A stretch of DNA of 64,000 bases from Salinibacter pepae (GTDB lineage Bacteria; Bacteroidota; Rhodothermia; Rhodothermales; Salinibacteraceae). The stretch is taken from NCBI RefSeq assembly GCF_947077775.1, contig NZ_CAMTTE010000001.1, forward strand, positions 1,178,001 to 1,242,000. Direction: 5' to 3'. Shown here piece by piece: positions 52,682-60,652 of this stretch (its first letter is position 1; the number at the start of each line of letters is the position of its first letter). Position numbers and translations under genes: made by a program. Under the pieces are notes generated by a model. It was given only the letters and a program-made list of their open reading frames with translations. It was not told the origin of the DNA and did no database searches.

Positions 52682-53261
52682 GTGAACCGACCTTGCATGC
52701 GTTCGACGGGACTGCGCAACCGCAATGCCCCACGAGTCCCACCGCCGATGGATTCCTCCGCGTCGCGGGCCCGCCGCCCGCGTCTCCAGAATTCACGGAA
52801 GGGTCCCGTTGCCTTTCGCAGTTCCCAGGTTCGCAGGCGACGGCGGTGCCTCAAAGCCCCCCGTCGCGTTCCGTCCATCGATGGACGGGCGCAGTCCTGC
52901 CCCGATCGGCACGTCCGTACAACGGACGCGTGCTTCACGGACGGGCCCCGCGTCACCGCCCGTACGGAACCGGAGTAAAATCCATCCCAGAACCGGAGTC
53001 TCACGAGTCGGGCCACGGGCCCCGTCCTGGTCCAACAGCGCTCGTTCCGGGACGTCGTGCTCGGGCCGCCTGGGCCCGGCAGACGGCATGTTGTGTATTA
53101 CGCCAGGATCTTTTCGGCGCACTGCGGGCCCTGCCGCCTGCGAAAAACCGGCAAAGGGGGACACTGAAGACGGATGATAATAGTTCGATAACAACAGCAA
53201 CGCGGATCTGAAGGTAGGACCGGATGCCCCATAGCCTTCAAGACGACTGGCTTCACACACT
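52682..53261. other. 580-bp intergenic region with palindromes
   Basis: Divergent gap between the MATE exporter (minus) and phoB (plus). No frame looks coding. It contains an 18-bp perfect palindrome at 52871-52888 and a hairpin at 52909-52933 sharing GTCCG/CGGAC arms. An AT-rich stretch at 53173-53205 (gatgataatag) may hold the phoB promoter. A structured RNA or regulator sites are possible. Confidence 0.5.
52871..52888. repeat. 18-bp perfect palindrome
   Basis: CCGTCCATCGATGGACGG reads the same on both strands. It is followed after 20 bases by CGTCCG, TACAA, CGGACG (52913-52929), and then by CACGGACGGG (52937-52946). The repeated GTCC/GGAC units suggest operator sites or a structured transcript. 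Confidence 0.55.
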
Positions 53262-53972
53262 GTGACGGAACAGCAGCTCGGAACGAAGGAGTCCGCCATT
53301 CTCGTCGTTGACGACGAGGAGGACCTGCTTAGCCTTGTGGAGTACAATCTGGAGCAGGAGGGGTTTGGCGTTTTGCTTGCCCGCGATGGCGTTGAGGCGC
53401 TTGAGCAGGCGCGCGAGCACGACCCGGACCTTATCATCCTCGACATCATGATGCCCAAGATGGACGGCATCGAGGTGTGCCAGAAGCTCCGCAAGGACGC
53501 CCACCTCCGCACCATCCCAATCATGATGCTGACCGCCCGGAACGAGGAGGACGACAAGGTGCAGGGGCTCGACGTAGGGGCCGACATCTATCTCGGCAAG
53601 CCGGTCTCCGTGTCCGTCATCGTCAGCCAGACCAAAGCCCTGCTCCGCAGCGCCCACCGCTACGAGGACCCGCCCGACCAAATCGAAGTGCACAATCTGC
53701 GGGTGGACCGGGACCGATACCTCGTCTACCAGGAGAACGGCGACGGCGAGACGGAAATGCGGTTTCCCCGCAAGGAGTTCGAACTGCTTTACTTTCTGGC
53801 CTCGCATCCCGGCCGCGTGTTCTCCCGACAAGAGATCCTCGACGAGGTATGGGGCCGCGATGTCTACGTCGTGGACCGAACCGTGGACGTGCACATCCGC
53901 AAAATCCGCGAGAAAATTGGCAGCGAATACATTGAAACGGTCAAGGGCGTCGGGTACCGGATGAAAGAATAG
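53262..53972 (+). CDS. phoB: PhoB/OmpR-family response regulator
   Basis: A 236-aa regulator. The receiver domain (residues 11-127) has the acidic pair Asp17-Asp18, phospho-acceptor Asp61 in LIILDIMMP, Thr91 and Lys113. LGKPVS replaces the usual TKPF. The winged-helix DNA-binding domain (about 138-234) has RKEFELLYFLASHPGRVFSRQ and VDRTVDVHIRKIREK, typical of PhoB. Its place just before pstS supports control of phosphate uptake. Start is GTG 53262. No PhoR kinase gene follows, unlike most phoB loci, so its kinase lies elsewhere or PhoU/Pst signals another way. Confidence 0.88.
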   Translation: MTEQQLGTKESAILVVDDEEDLLSLVEYNLEQEGFGVLLARDGVEALEQAREHDPDLIILDIMMPKMDGIEVCQKLRKDAHLRTIPIMMLTARNEEDDKVQGLDVGADIYLGKPVSVSVIVSQTKALLRSAHRYEDPPDQIEVHNLRVDRDRYLVYQENGDGETEMRFPRKEFELLYFLASHPGRVFSRQEILDEVWGRDVYVVDRTVDVHIRKIREKIGSEYIETVKGVGYRMKE

Positions 53973-54008
53973 GGGCCAAGGGCGACGAACAGGGCTTTCT
54001 CTTGGCCC
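53973..54008. terminator. Inverted repeat after phoB
   Basis: GGGCCAAG at 53973-53980 and CTTGGCCC at 54001-54008 are perfect 8-bp arms with a 20-base loop, starting right after the phoB stop. A second repeat, AGTGAG (54010-54015) and CTCACT (54028-54033), follows and may be an operator before pstS. Confidence 0.45.
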
Positions 54009-54074
54009 GAGTGAGCATTATGATTGACTCACTACGTTCACCTCCGTCATCTTCTTCATGCTTTCCCTGCTACA

Positions 54075-55142
54075 ATGCGTAGGCTCCCGTCTTTTCTCCC
54101 TCGATGTACGCCGGCATTCCCGTCGGCCCTCGCCGGACTCGTCGTACTGGCAGTCGTACTTGTCGGCTGTGGCGGCTCCTCGGTCGACTCGGTAAGCATT
54201 GACGGCTCCAGCACCGTCTTTCCCCTCACGGAGGCCGTCGCGGAGGAGTTTATGGAGGACAGCCAGGGCGCCCGGGTGAACGTGGGCGTGAGCGGCACCG
54301 GCGGAGGGTTCTCGAAGTTTCTGCGGGGGGAGACGGCCATCAACGATGCCTCCCGCCCCATTGCCCCGAACGAGATTGAAAAGGCCGAAGCCAACGGCAT
54401 CGAGTTTATCGAAATTCCGGTCGCCTACGACGGACTGGCCGTCGTGGTGCACCCCGAAAACGACTGGGCCCGCTGCCTGACCGCCGGCGAGCTCCGTGAG
54501 ATTTGGAAGCCGGACAGCTCGATTGACCGCTGGGGCCAGATTCGCGACTCTTATCCGGACCGGCCCATTAAGCTGTACGGGCCCGGCACGGCCAGTGGCA
54601 CCTACGACTACTTTACGGAGGCGATTGTGGGAGAGGCGGAGGCCAGCCGCTCCGACTTCACCGCGAGCGAGGACGACAACGTGCTCGTGCAGGGCATCAC
54701 GGGCACGGAAACGGCCCTGGGGTACTTCGGGCTCGCCTACTACGAGAACAACGCCGACAAGCTGAAGGCCCTCAGCATCGACCCGGACGAACGGGACGGC
54801 GGGGCCCCCTGCGTCACCCCCGGCGCGGAGACCGTCAAGAACGGGCGCTACCGGCCGCTCTCACGCCCGCTCTTCATCTACGTCAACCCCGCGAAAATCA
54901 CCCCCACCGTCGAAGAGTTCGTCACGTTCTACCTCCAGAATGCCGGCGAACTGGCCTCCGACGTGGGCTACGTCGCGATGCCCGACGACGCGTACGAACT
55001 GGCCCTGCAGCGCTTTCAGGACCGAACGAGCGGAACGGTCTTCGGGGTGGAGGGCGTGGACGCAACGGGCACGCAGGTGGAAGAAATGCTCCGCGAGGCA
55101 GCCGAAGGCACGGCACCGTCTGACACCGTGGCTGCCGAGTAG
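54075..55142 (+). CDS. pstS: Phosphate ABC transporter, substrate-binding lipoprotein PstS
   Basis: A 355-aa periplasmic phosphate-binding protein anchored as a lipoprotein: hydrophobic ALAGLVVLAVVLVGCG with lipobox LVGC. The mature part begins VSIDGSSTVFPLTEAVAEEF, and VGVSGTGGGF and INDASRPI are phosphate-site loops. GPGTASGTYDYFTEAI carries the second set of ligands. Length and motifs are normal for PstS of the TIGR02136-like group. ATG 54075 is chosen since it opens the signal peptide. First structural gene of the pst operon, 42 bp before pstC. Confidence 0.93.
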   Translation: MRRLPSFLPRCTPAFPSALAGLVVLAVVLVGCGGSSVDSVSIDGSSTVFPLTEAVAEEFMEDSQGARVNVGVSGTGGGFSKFLRGETAINDASRPIAPNEIEKAEANGIEFIEIPVAYDGLAVVVHPENDWARCLTAGELREIWKPDSSIDRWGQIRDSYPDRPIKLYGPGTASGTYDYFTEAIVGEAEASRSDFTASEDDNVLVQGITGTETALGYFGLAYYENNADKLKALSIDPDERDGGAPCVTPGAETVKNGRYRPLSRPLFIYVNPAKITPTVEEFVTFYLQNAGELASDVGYVAMPDDAYELALQRFQDRTSGTVFGVEGVDATGTQVEEMLREAAEGTAPSDTVAAE

Positions 55143-55184
55143 GTCCCCGCCCGGTCGCGAGCGTCTTGAACAGGCTTCCCCCTT

Positions 55185-56150
55185 ATGAGCACGCCCCCCT
55201 CTCCCCCCTCCAAACCCGCGGACGACGAGACGACGACAGCCGACCGTCCGGCCCAGGACCTTCGCCGGCAGGTCTACGACAGCCCGAAGGAAAAATTCAT
55301 TGAGTACGTGCTCGGGGCGTGTGCCCTGGTCAGTGTCCTCACGACGCTCGGGATCGCGGCCGTGTTGATCATCGAGTCGATCCCGTTTTTTCAGACGGTG
55401 GCCCTGACGGAATTCTTCGGGGACGCGCAGTGGACGCCTCAGTTTTCGGAGAAGCACTTCGGCATCTGGGCCCTGCTGGCGGGCACACTGCTCGTGACCG
55501 TTATTTCGGCGGTAGTGGCCCTTCCGGTGGGCCTGGCCAGTGCCATCTTCATTTCGGAATACGCCTCCAAGTGGGTCCGGAAGGTTCTGAAGCCGAGCCT
55601 GGAGTTGCTGGCCGGCGTTCCAACGGTGGTGTACGGCTACTTTGCCCTGACCTTCGTCACCCCACTCCTGCAGACGGTCGTCCCCGGCCTCGGCGTCTAC
55701 AACGCCCTCAGTGCAGGGATCGTCGTCGGAATCATGATCATTCCGATGGTCGCCTCCCTCAGTGAGGATGCCCTCCAGGCCGTGCCCGACAGCCTCTCGC
55801 AGGCGGCCTACGCCCTCGGGGCCACGAAGTACGAGACCGTGGTGCGCGTGAACGTGCCCGCCGCCTTCAGCGGCATCATGGCGAGCTTTATTCTGGCGGT
55901 GAGCCGCGCCATCGGGGAGACGATGATCGTGACCCTGGCGGCAGGGGCGACCCCGAAGGCGACCCTCGACCCCACGCAGTCCATCCAGACCATGACCGCC
56001 TTCATCGTGCAGGTGAGCAAAGGGGACACCCCGCAGGGCACGATCGTCTACCAGAGCATCTTTGCCGTCGGCCTGGTGCTCTTCCTGATCACCCTTGCCC
56101 TAAACATCTTCGCCAACCGCATTACCCTTCACTACCAGGAGGAATACTGA
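55185..56150 (+). CDS. pstC: Phosphate ABC transporter permease PstC
   Basis: A 321-aa inner-membrane permease with six helices. The N-terminal 45 residues are cytosolic and polar. [18 protein letters not shown] near 142-159 and the loop [20 protein letters not shown] near 205-224, the EAA-like coupling helix, identify Pst[18 protein letters not shown] follows. It pairs with PstA to form the channel for phosphate delivered by PstS, driven by PstB. Confidence 0.93.
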   Translation: MSTPPSPPSKPADDETTTADRPAQDLRRQVYDSPKEKFIEYVLGACALVSVLTTLGIAAVLIIESIPFFQTVALTEFFGDAQWTPQFSEKHFGIWALLAGTLLVTVISAVVALPVGLASAIFISEYASKWVRKVLKPSLELLAGVPTVVYGYFALTFVTPLLQTVVPGLGVYNALSAGIVVGIMIIPMVASLSEDALQAVPDSLSQAAYALGATKYETVVRVNVPAAFSGIMASFILAVSRAIGETMIVTLAAGATPKATLDPTQSIQTMTAFIVQVSKGDTPQGTIVYQSIFAVGLVLFLITLALNIFANRITLHYQEEY

Positions 56151-56235
56151 GGCCTCGCGTTCATGGACGGCACGGTCCGTCCCCGCCCTCTCTCCTCCCC
56201 GTTCGAACACCCGAGCATTCACTCCACGCACCTCG

Positions 56236-57123
56236 ATGGAGCCTTCCGAAGACGGCGCATTTCAGACCTACCGCTCTCGCCGCAAGCGCATTGGGATCGC
56301 CCTGGCCGGCATTCTCTTCCTGGCCACGATCTTCGGCGTGGTCGTGCTCGTGACGCTTCTGGTAGACGTCGTCGCCTCCGGCACGCCCTGGCTCGACGGG
56401 CGGTTCATCACAAGCTTTCCGTCCCGCAACCCGGGCGAGGCCGGCATCAAGTCCGCCCTGTTCGGCTCCCTCTGGCTAATGGGACTCACCGCACTCATTT
56501 CGGTGCCGCTGGGCGTGGCCTCCGCCGTGTACCTTGAGGAGTACGCCCGGGACGGCTGGTTCCTACGCCTGATTCAAATCAACATCGCCAACCTCGCCGG
56601 GGTGCCCTCCGTGGTGTACGGCATCCTGGGGCTTGCCCTCTTTGTGCGTTTCGCGGCACTGGGACAAAGCCTCCTGGCCGGGGCCCTCACGCTCAGCCTG
56701 CTCATCCTGCCCATCATCATTATCAGCACCCAGGAGGCCCTTCGAAGCATTCCGAGCGGCATCCGCGAGAATGCCTACGCCCTCGGTGCTACGCGCTGGC
56801 AGGTCATCTGGAGCCACGTCCTGCCAATGGCCGCGCCCGGGATCTTCACCGGCGTCATTCTTGCGCTCAGCCGGGCCATCGGGGAGACGGCGCCCCTCAT
56901 CCTGATTGGGGCACTCACCTTCGTTCCGTTTCTTCCCCGGGGGGCCCTGGATCAGTTCACCGCGCTTCCGATTCAGATTTTTAACTGGACGGCCCGCCCG
57001 CAATCCGAGTTTGAGGGCCTGGCGGCCGCCGCCATCGTGGTGCTCATGATTCTCCTGTTCACCATGAATCTGACGGCCATCCTGCTGCGCAACTACTTCG
57101 AAGAGCGCCGTGCCGGCTCCTAA
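56236..57123 (+). CDS. pstA: Phosphate ABC transporter permease PstA
   Basis: A 295-aa inner-membrane permease with six helices. NLAGVPSVVYGILGLALFV near 118-136 parallels the PstC motif. RENAYALGATRWQVIWSHVLP near 177-197 is the coupling loop to PstB. LSRAIGETAPLILIGA follows. The ATG at 56236 gives the usual short cytosolic N-terminus. It is 85 bp after pstC and 48 bp before pstB on the same strand. Confidence 0.93.
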   Translation: MEPSEDGAFQTYRSRRKRIGIALAGILFLATIFGVVVLVTLLVDVVASGTPWLDGRFITSFPSRNPGEAGIKSALFGSLWLMGLTALISVPLGVASAVYLEEYARDGWFLRLIQINIANLAGVPSVVYGILGLALFVRFAALGQSLLAGALTLSLLILPIIIISTQEALRSIPSGIRENAYALGATRWQVIWSHVLPMAAPGIFTGVILALSRAIGETAPLILIGALTFVPFLPRGALDQFTALPIQIFNWTARPQSEFEGLAAAAIVVLMILLFTMNLTAILLRNYFEERRAGS

Positions 57124-57171
57124 GCCCACCGCCCCGCTCCCGCCCTGCCCGCACGACCGACTGTGCCTCCT

Positions 57172-58053
57172 ATGCCTACCGACGAATCCACCGACGACGC
57201 GCCCACCTCGCCGGTCTCCGCCGACGCGCCCACACCCAACGGCCGTCCCGACGCCCCCGAGCCGCAGGGGGAGGCGGCCGCGCCCGAGGCCGACGCCCCG
57301 TCGGTGCGGCCGAAGCTGCGGATTGAGGACCTGCATTTCTGGTACGGGGAGAATCACGCCCTGCAGGGCATCAGCATGGACGTGCAGCCCAATCGGGTGA
57401 CGGCCCTGATCGGGCCCTCCGGCTGCGGCAAGTCCACGCTGCTGCGGTGCCTGAACCGGATGAACGAGCTCATCCAGGGCACGACGCTGGAGGGGACCAT
57501 CCTCGCGGACGGACAGGACATTTACGCGGACGACACCGACCCGGTGATGGTGCGCCGACGCATCGGGATGGTGTTTCAGAAGCCGAACCCCTTTCCCAAG
57601 AGCATCTACAAGAATGTAGCGTGGGGCGCCGAGATCAACGGCTACACCGGGGACCTCGACGCGCTCGTGGAGCGCTCGCTGCGGCAGGCCGCCCTGTGGG
57701 ACGAGGTGAAGGACCAGCTGCACAGCAGTGCGCTCGATCTGAGCGGAGGGCAACAGCAGCGCCTCTGCATTGCCCGGACGCTCGCCGTGCAGCCCGACGT
57801 GGTGCTCATGGACGAGCCGGCCAGCGCCCTCGACCCGATCGCGACCTCAAAAATTGAGGAGACGATCACGGAGCTGAAAAAGGACTACACGATCGTGATC
57901 GTTACCCACAACATGCAGCAGGCCTCCCGCATCAGCGACGAGACGGCCTTTCTCTACATGGGCCGCCTCATCGAAATGAGCCCGACCGACCAGCTCTTCA
58001 CCCGTCCCGAGAAAGACCGGACCGAGGCGTACGTGACCGGCCGCTTCGGATAG
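57172..58053 (+). CDS. pstB: Phosphate ABC transporter ATPase PstB
   Basis: A 293-aa ATPase. An unusual N-terminal extension of about 45 residues, rich in Pro, Ala and Asp/Glu, precedes the normal start of the domain ([20 protein letters not shown]). Walker A is [10 protein letters not shown]-loop [11 protein letters not shown], signature [10 protein letters not shown], Walker [14 protein letters not shown], switch [14 protein letters not shown] is diagnostic for PstB. A GTG nine bases upstream (57163) is another start. The acidic extension is probably a halophilic solubility feature. Confidence 0.93.
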   Translation: MPTDESTDDAPTSPVSADAPTPNGRPDAPEPQGEAAAPEADAPSVRPKLRIEDLHFWYGENHALQGISMDVQPNRVTALIGPSGCGKSTLLRCLNRMNELIQGTTLEGTILADGQDIYADDTDPVMVRRRIGMVFQKPNPFPKSIYKNVAWGAEINGYTGDLDALVERSLRQAALWDEVKDQLHSSALDLSGGQQQRLCIARTLAVQPDVVLMDEPASALDPIATSKIEETITELKKDYTIVIVTHNMQQASRISDETAFLYMGRLIEMSPTDQLFTRPEKDRTEAYVTGRFG

Positions 58054-58097
58054 CCCCGACGGGCTTTCGTCTTCCTGCGTTGTTCTTCTGCTCGGCC

Positions 58098-58835
58098 ATG
58101 CCCAACCGTTCGTCCCTCGACCAAGAACTGGCGTCCCTGCGCGGCCTGATCGCCGACATGGCCAACCGCGTCGACGAGCAGTTCGCGAACGCGATGAACG
58201 CCCTGCTTCAGGGCGACGTGGACCTCGCAGAGGAGGTCGTGGCCGGGGACGACGCCGTCGATGCCCTCGAGCTGCGCATCGACGAGCAGTGTGAGCGCAT
58301 CCTGGCCCTCCATTCGCCCGTCGCGGTGGACCTGCGCATGCTCATCATGGCGGTGAAGATCAACACCGACTTCGAGCGCATCGGGGACCACTGCCGCAAC
58401 CTGTCCCGCAATGCGCGCTACCTGGTCGACGCCCCCGGCCTGCTCGCCGATACACGCCTGCCCAAGATGGCCGACATGTCCCGCACGATGCTGCGGGAGG
58501 CGGAGATGGCGTTCCTGGAGAACGACCGACTGAAGGCGCGCAAGGTGATCGCCCGGGACCTACAGGTGAACCGGCTGCACGAGGAGACCTTTGCGACCCT
58601 CGTGGAGATGTGCGAGGACGGACACGAGCAGTCCGAGGTGATTGCCCACCTGCTGACGGTGAGCAAGGCGCTGGAGCGCATCTCCGACCACGCAAAAAAC
58701 ATCGCCCAGAGCATCGTCTTCATGGTGGAGGGCCAAGACCTGCGGCATCGGGGCCTCGAAAACGATCCCGACGCCCCGGACCCTCCCCCTCTCGACGGGT
58801 CGGCGGCGGGCGAATCGTTCGGCGAGGAGGTGTAG
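58098..58835 (+). CDS. phoU: Phosphate transport system regulator PhoU
   Basis: A 245-aa helical protein made of two PhoU repeats. The metal-binding E/DxxxD signatures are visible in DFERIGDHCRNLSRNARYL near 92-110 and ALERISDHAKNIAQSIVF near 194-211. PhoU restrains the Pst system and PhoR-PhoB signalling when phosphate is plentiful. ATG 58098 is preferred over TTG 58080 since the helix starts soon after. Last gene of the operon, converging with the secreted-protein gene 16 bp away. Confidence 0.92.
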   Translation: MPNRSSLDQELASLRGLIADMANRVDEQFANAMNALLQGDVDLAEEVVAGDDAVDALELRIDEQCERILALHSPVAVDLRMLIMAVKINTDFERIGDHCRNLSRNARYLVDAPGLLADTRLPKMADMSRTMLREAEMAFLENDRLKARKVIARDLQVNRLHEETFATLVEMCEDGHEQSEVIAHLLTVSKALERISDHAKNIAQSIVFMVEGQDLRHRGLENDPDAPDPPPLDGSAAGESFGEEV

Positions 58836-58851
58836 CGCCACGTCGGTTTCC

Positions 58852-60525
58852 CTACTGAACAACGGTGAGGCGCCGGGTCTGCGTCCGCCCCCCGGCTCGG
58901 AGCCGCACCACGTACACCCCGCTGGACAGCGTCCCCGTCTCCACGGTCACGCGCCTGGCCTCCTCCCCCGGCGGCGTGCCCTCGTACAAGGTCTGTACCC
59001 GCTGGCCCAGCACGTCGTACACCGCGACGTCCGCCCTCCTCCCCTCCTGCACCGCAAACGACAGGGTCGCCCGCTCGGACGACGGGTTCGGGGCCGGCGC
59101 GCTCAGGTGCAACGTCCCCTCCATGCCGACCTCCACCTGCACCGTGTCGCTGAGGGCCGTCGACCGGTCGAGGTCGACCTGCTCGAGGCGGAACCGGTGG
59201 GTGCCGGGGCCAAGCCGCCGGTCGACCACGAAGCGGTAGGACTGGGCCTCGCCGGTCGTCCCGTCGTCGGCTGTGCTCGGGACGAAGCCGAGCTCCTGCC
59301 AGCCGGCCGCCCGTTCGTGCTGGACGCGAAAGCCCGCGTTGTTGGTCTCACTGGTCGTTCGCCACGTTAGCACCACGGCGTCCTCACTCTGGACGGCCGT
59401 AAAGCCCGTCAGATCGACGGGCAGGGCGGTCGCCGGCCGGATGGGCACCAGTTGGAATCCGTCGCTCGACTCCCCGAGAACCCCTTCGTAGGTGAACGTG
59501 CCGGTCGGGATGGATTCGCCAATGAGCTCCGTCTGGTCGCTCGACTCAACACGGTAGTCGAAGCCCTGCACCGTCTCGTCCTCGACTGTGTAGGTCGTAT
59601 TTTCACTGAATGTCCCGCTCGCACCGGGAAACGAGAGGCCGTCCACACGAAGAAGTTCACTTTCGTAGTCCTCCCCACCGGACTGGAGTGTGCTCAGAGA
59701 GACCTCTTGGGGGGCAGGCAGTACGCCCTGGTCCAGAATCACGTAGTTGCCAAGGTCCGGGCCGTTGACGCGGAGAAGCCCGTTGGAGTCCGACAGCGTC
59801 CCCCGCACGTAAAGCTCTGTTCCCTGCGTGATGTTGCCATCCGTAATGTCCTGCTGTAAATCGCCACTCACGGGCCCGACGGTCAACCCACTCGCACTGG
59901 TGCGACCAGTCTCGTCCTCAAACCGCACGTACGACCCAAAGGCGCGTGTCACCGTGCCGCGCACCGTGGCCGTGCTGGTTGCACCTCCGTCGCGGGCATT
60001 CTGGACTCCAAGATCGCCGACTTTCCCCTGATTGATGCTCGATATCTCTAAGATCGTATCATCGTTCTCGAAGACGCTAGTGGATACACCAGTTGGGTCA
60101 CTGGGAGTCAGTCTGAAGAAGGTCCCAGGATTTTGAAAACCAGTAGTCAACTCAATATCAATCTGGAGGAATTCTCCATTACCCGACACCGAACCACTGG
60201 TCGTATTAGACACCCGCAGCTCACCTATACTTTCGTTCTTCGTAAGGTTGTTTGAGCCAAAACTAAGCTCACTCCCATCTCGGATGTCAACTATGTTGAG
60301 GACCTCGCTATCGAATGTAAACTCCATGTCCGAATAGGCATCCACACTGTTTCCGCTGAGATCCGCCTCGATACTCAGGGTCACGGTCTGCCCCGGCGTC
60401 GGATCGATCTCAGCAACCGTTACAGAAATGCCCGACTGCGCATGTGTCGGTGCAGGCATCCCTCCAACAAAAACCAGAACGAGGAGCAGGCTCAATGCCG
60501 CGGCTACATGTCGGTCGCTCATCAT
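58852..60525 (-). CDS. Secreted cohesin-like protein with C-terminal sorting domain
   Basis: A 557-aa exported protein. The signal peptide is HVAAALSLLLVLVFVGGMP, with cleavage near THAQ at 28-30. Residues about 33-160 look like a cohesin-type beta-sandwich (VTVAEIDPTPGQTVTLSIEA, EFTFDSEVLNIVDI). Residues 165-390 contain an OB-like segment (ATVRGTVTRAFGSYVRFED). Residues 395-475 hold the Bacteroidota fibronectin-like stretch VVLTWRTTSETNNAGFRVQ. Residues 480-557 are a C-terminal sorting-type domain (APAPNPSSERATLSFAV; SSGVYVVRLRAGGRTQTRRL) as used by type IX secretion. Start codon is one of two adjacent ATG codons. Likely a surface or released adhesin-like protein, partner of the next gene. 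Confidence 0.75.
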   Translation of the reverse strand: MMSDRHVAAALSLLLVLVFVGGMPAPTHAQSGISVTVAEIDPTPGQTVTLSIEADLSGNSVDAYSDMEFTFDSEVLNIVDIRDGSELSFGSNNLTKNESIGELRVSNTTSGSVSGNGEFLQIDIELTTGFQNPGTFFRLTPSDPTGVSTSVFENDDTILEISSINQGKVGDLGVQNARDGGATSTATVRGTVTRAFGSYVRFEDETGRTSASGLTVGPVSGDLQQDITDGNITQGTELYVRGTLSDSNGLLRVNGPDLGNYVILDQGVLPAPQEVSLSTLQSGGEDYESELLRVDGLSFPGASGTFSENTTYTVEDETVQGFDYRVESSDQTELIGESIPTGTFTYEGVLGESSDGFQLVPIRPATALPVDLTGFTAVQSEDAVVLTWRTTSETNNAGFRVQHERAAGWQELGFVPSTADDGTTGEAQSYRFVVDRRLGPGTHRFRLEQVDLDRSTALSDTVQVEVGMEGTLHLSAPAPNPSSERATLSFAVQEGRRADVAVYDVLGQRVQTLYEGTPPGEEARRVTVETGTLSSGVYVVRLRAGGRTQTRRLTVVQ

Positions 60526-60568
60526 GGAAGAAGAAATTCTGAGTGTGAAGGCTACGAGTGCCCCCAAG

Positions 60569-60612
60569 AACCAAAGGGGCCCGAGGAGCTAAGCTCCTCG
60601 AACCCCTTGGTT
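60569..60612. terminator. Long hairpin between the two surface-protein genes
   Basis: Nearly perfect inverted repeat AACCAAAGGGGCCCGAGGAG, TAA loop region, CTCCTCGAACCCCTTGGTT, with one bulged A and two mismatches. It lies 40 bp past the stop of the larger gene and 44 bp before the smaller gene, both minus strand. It probably ends or attenuates transcription between them. Confidence 0.6.
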
Positions 60613-60652
60613 GTCTTGAGGAAACCCCATCTTCGGGTAGCATCCTTCGGAA

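Noticed and set aside
52693-53211. Possible 172-aa gene before phoB
   Set aside because: Pro/Arg/Ser-rich with no structure, and two other frames are equally open there. Treated as non-coding.
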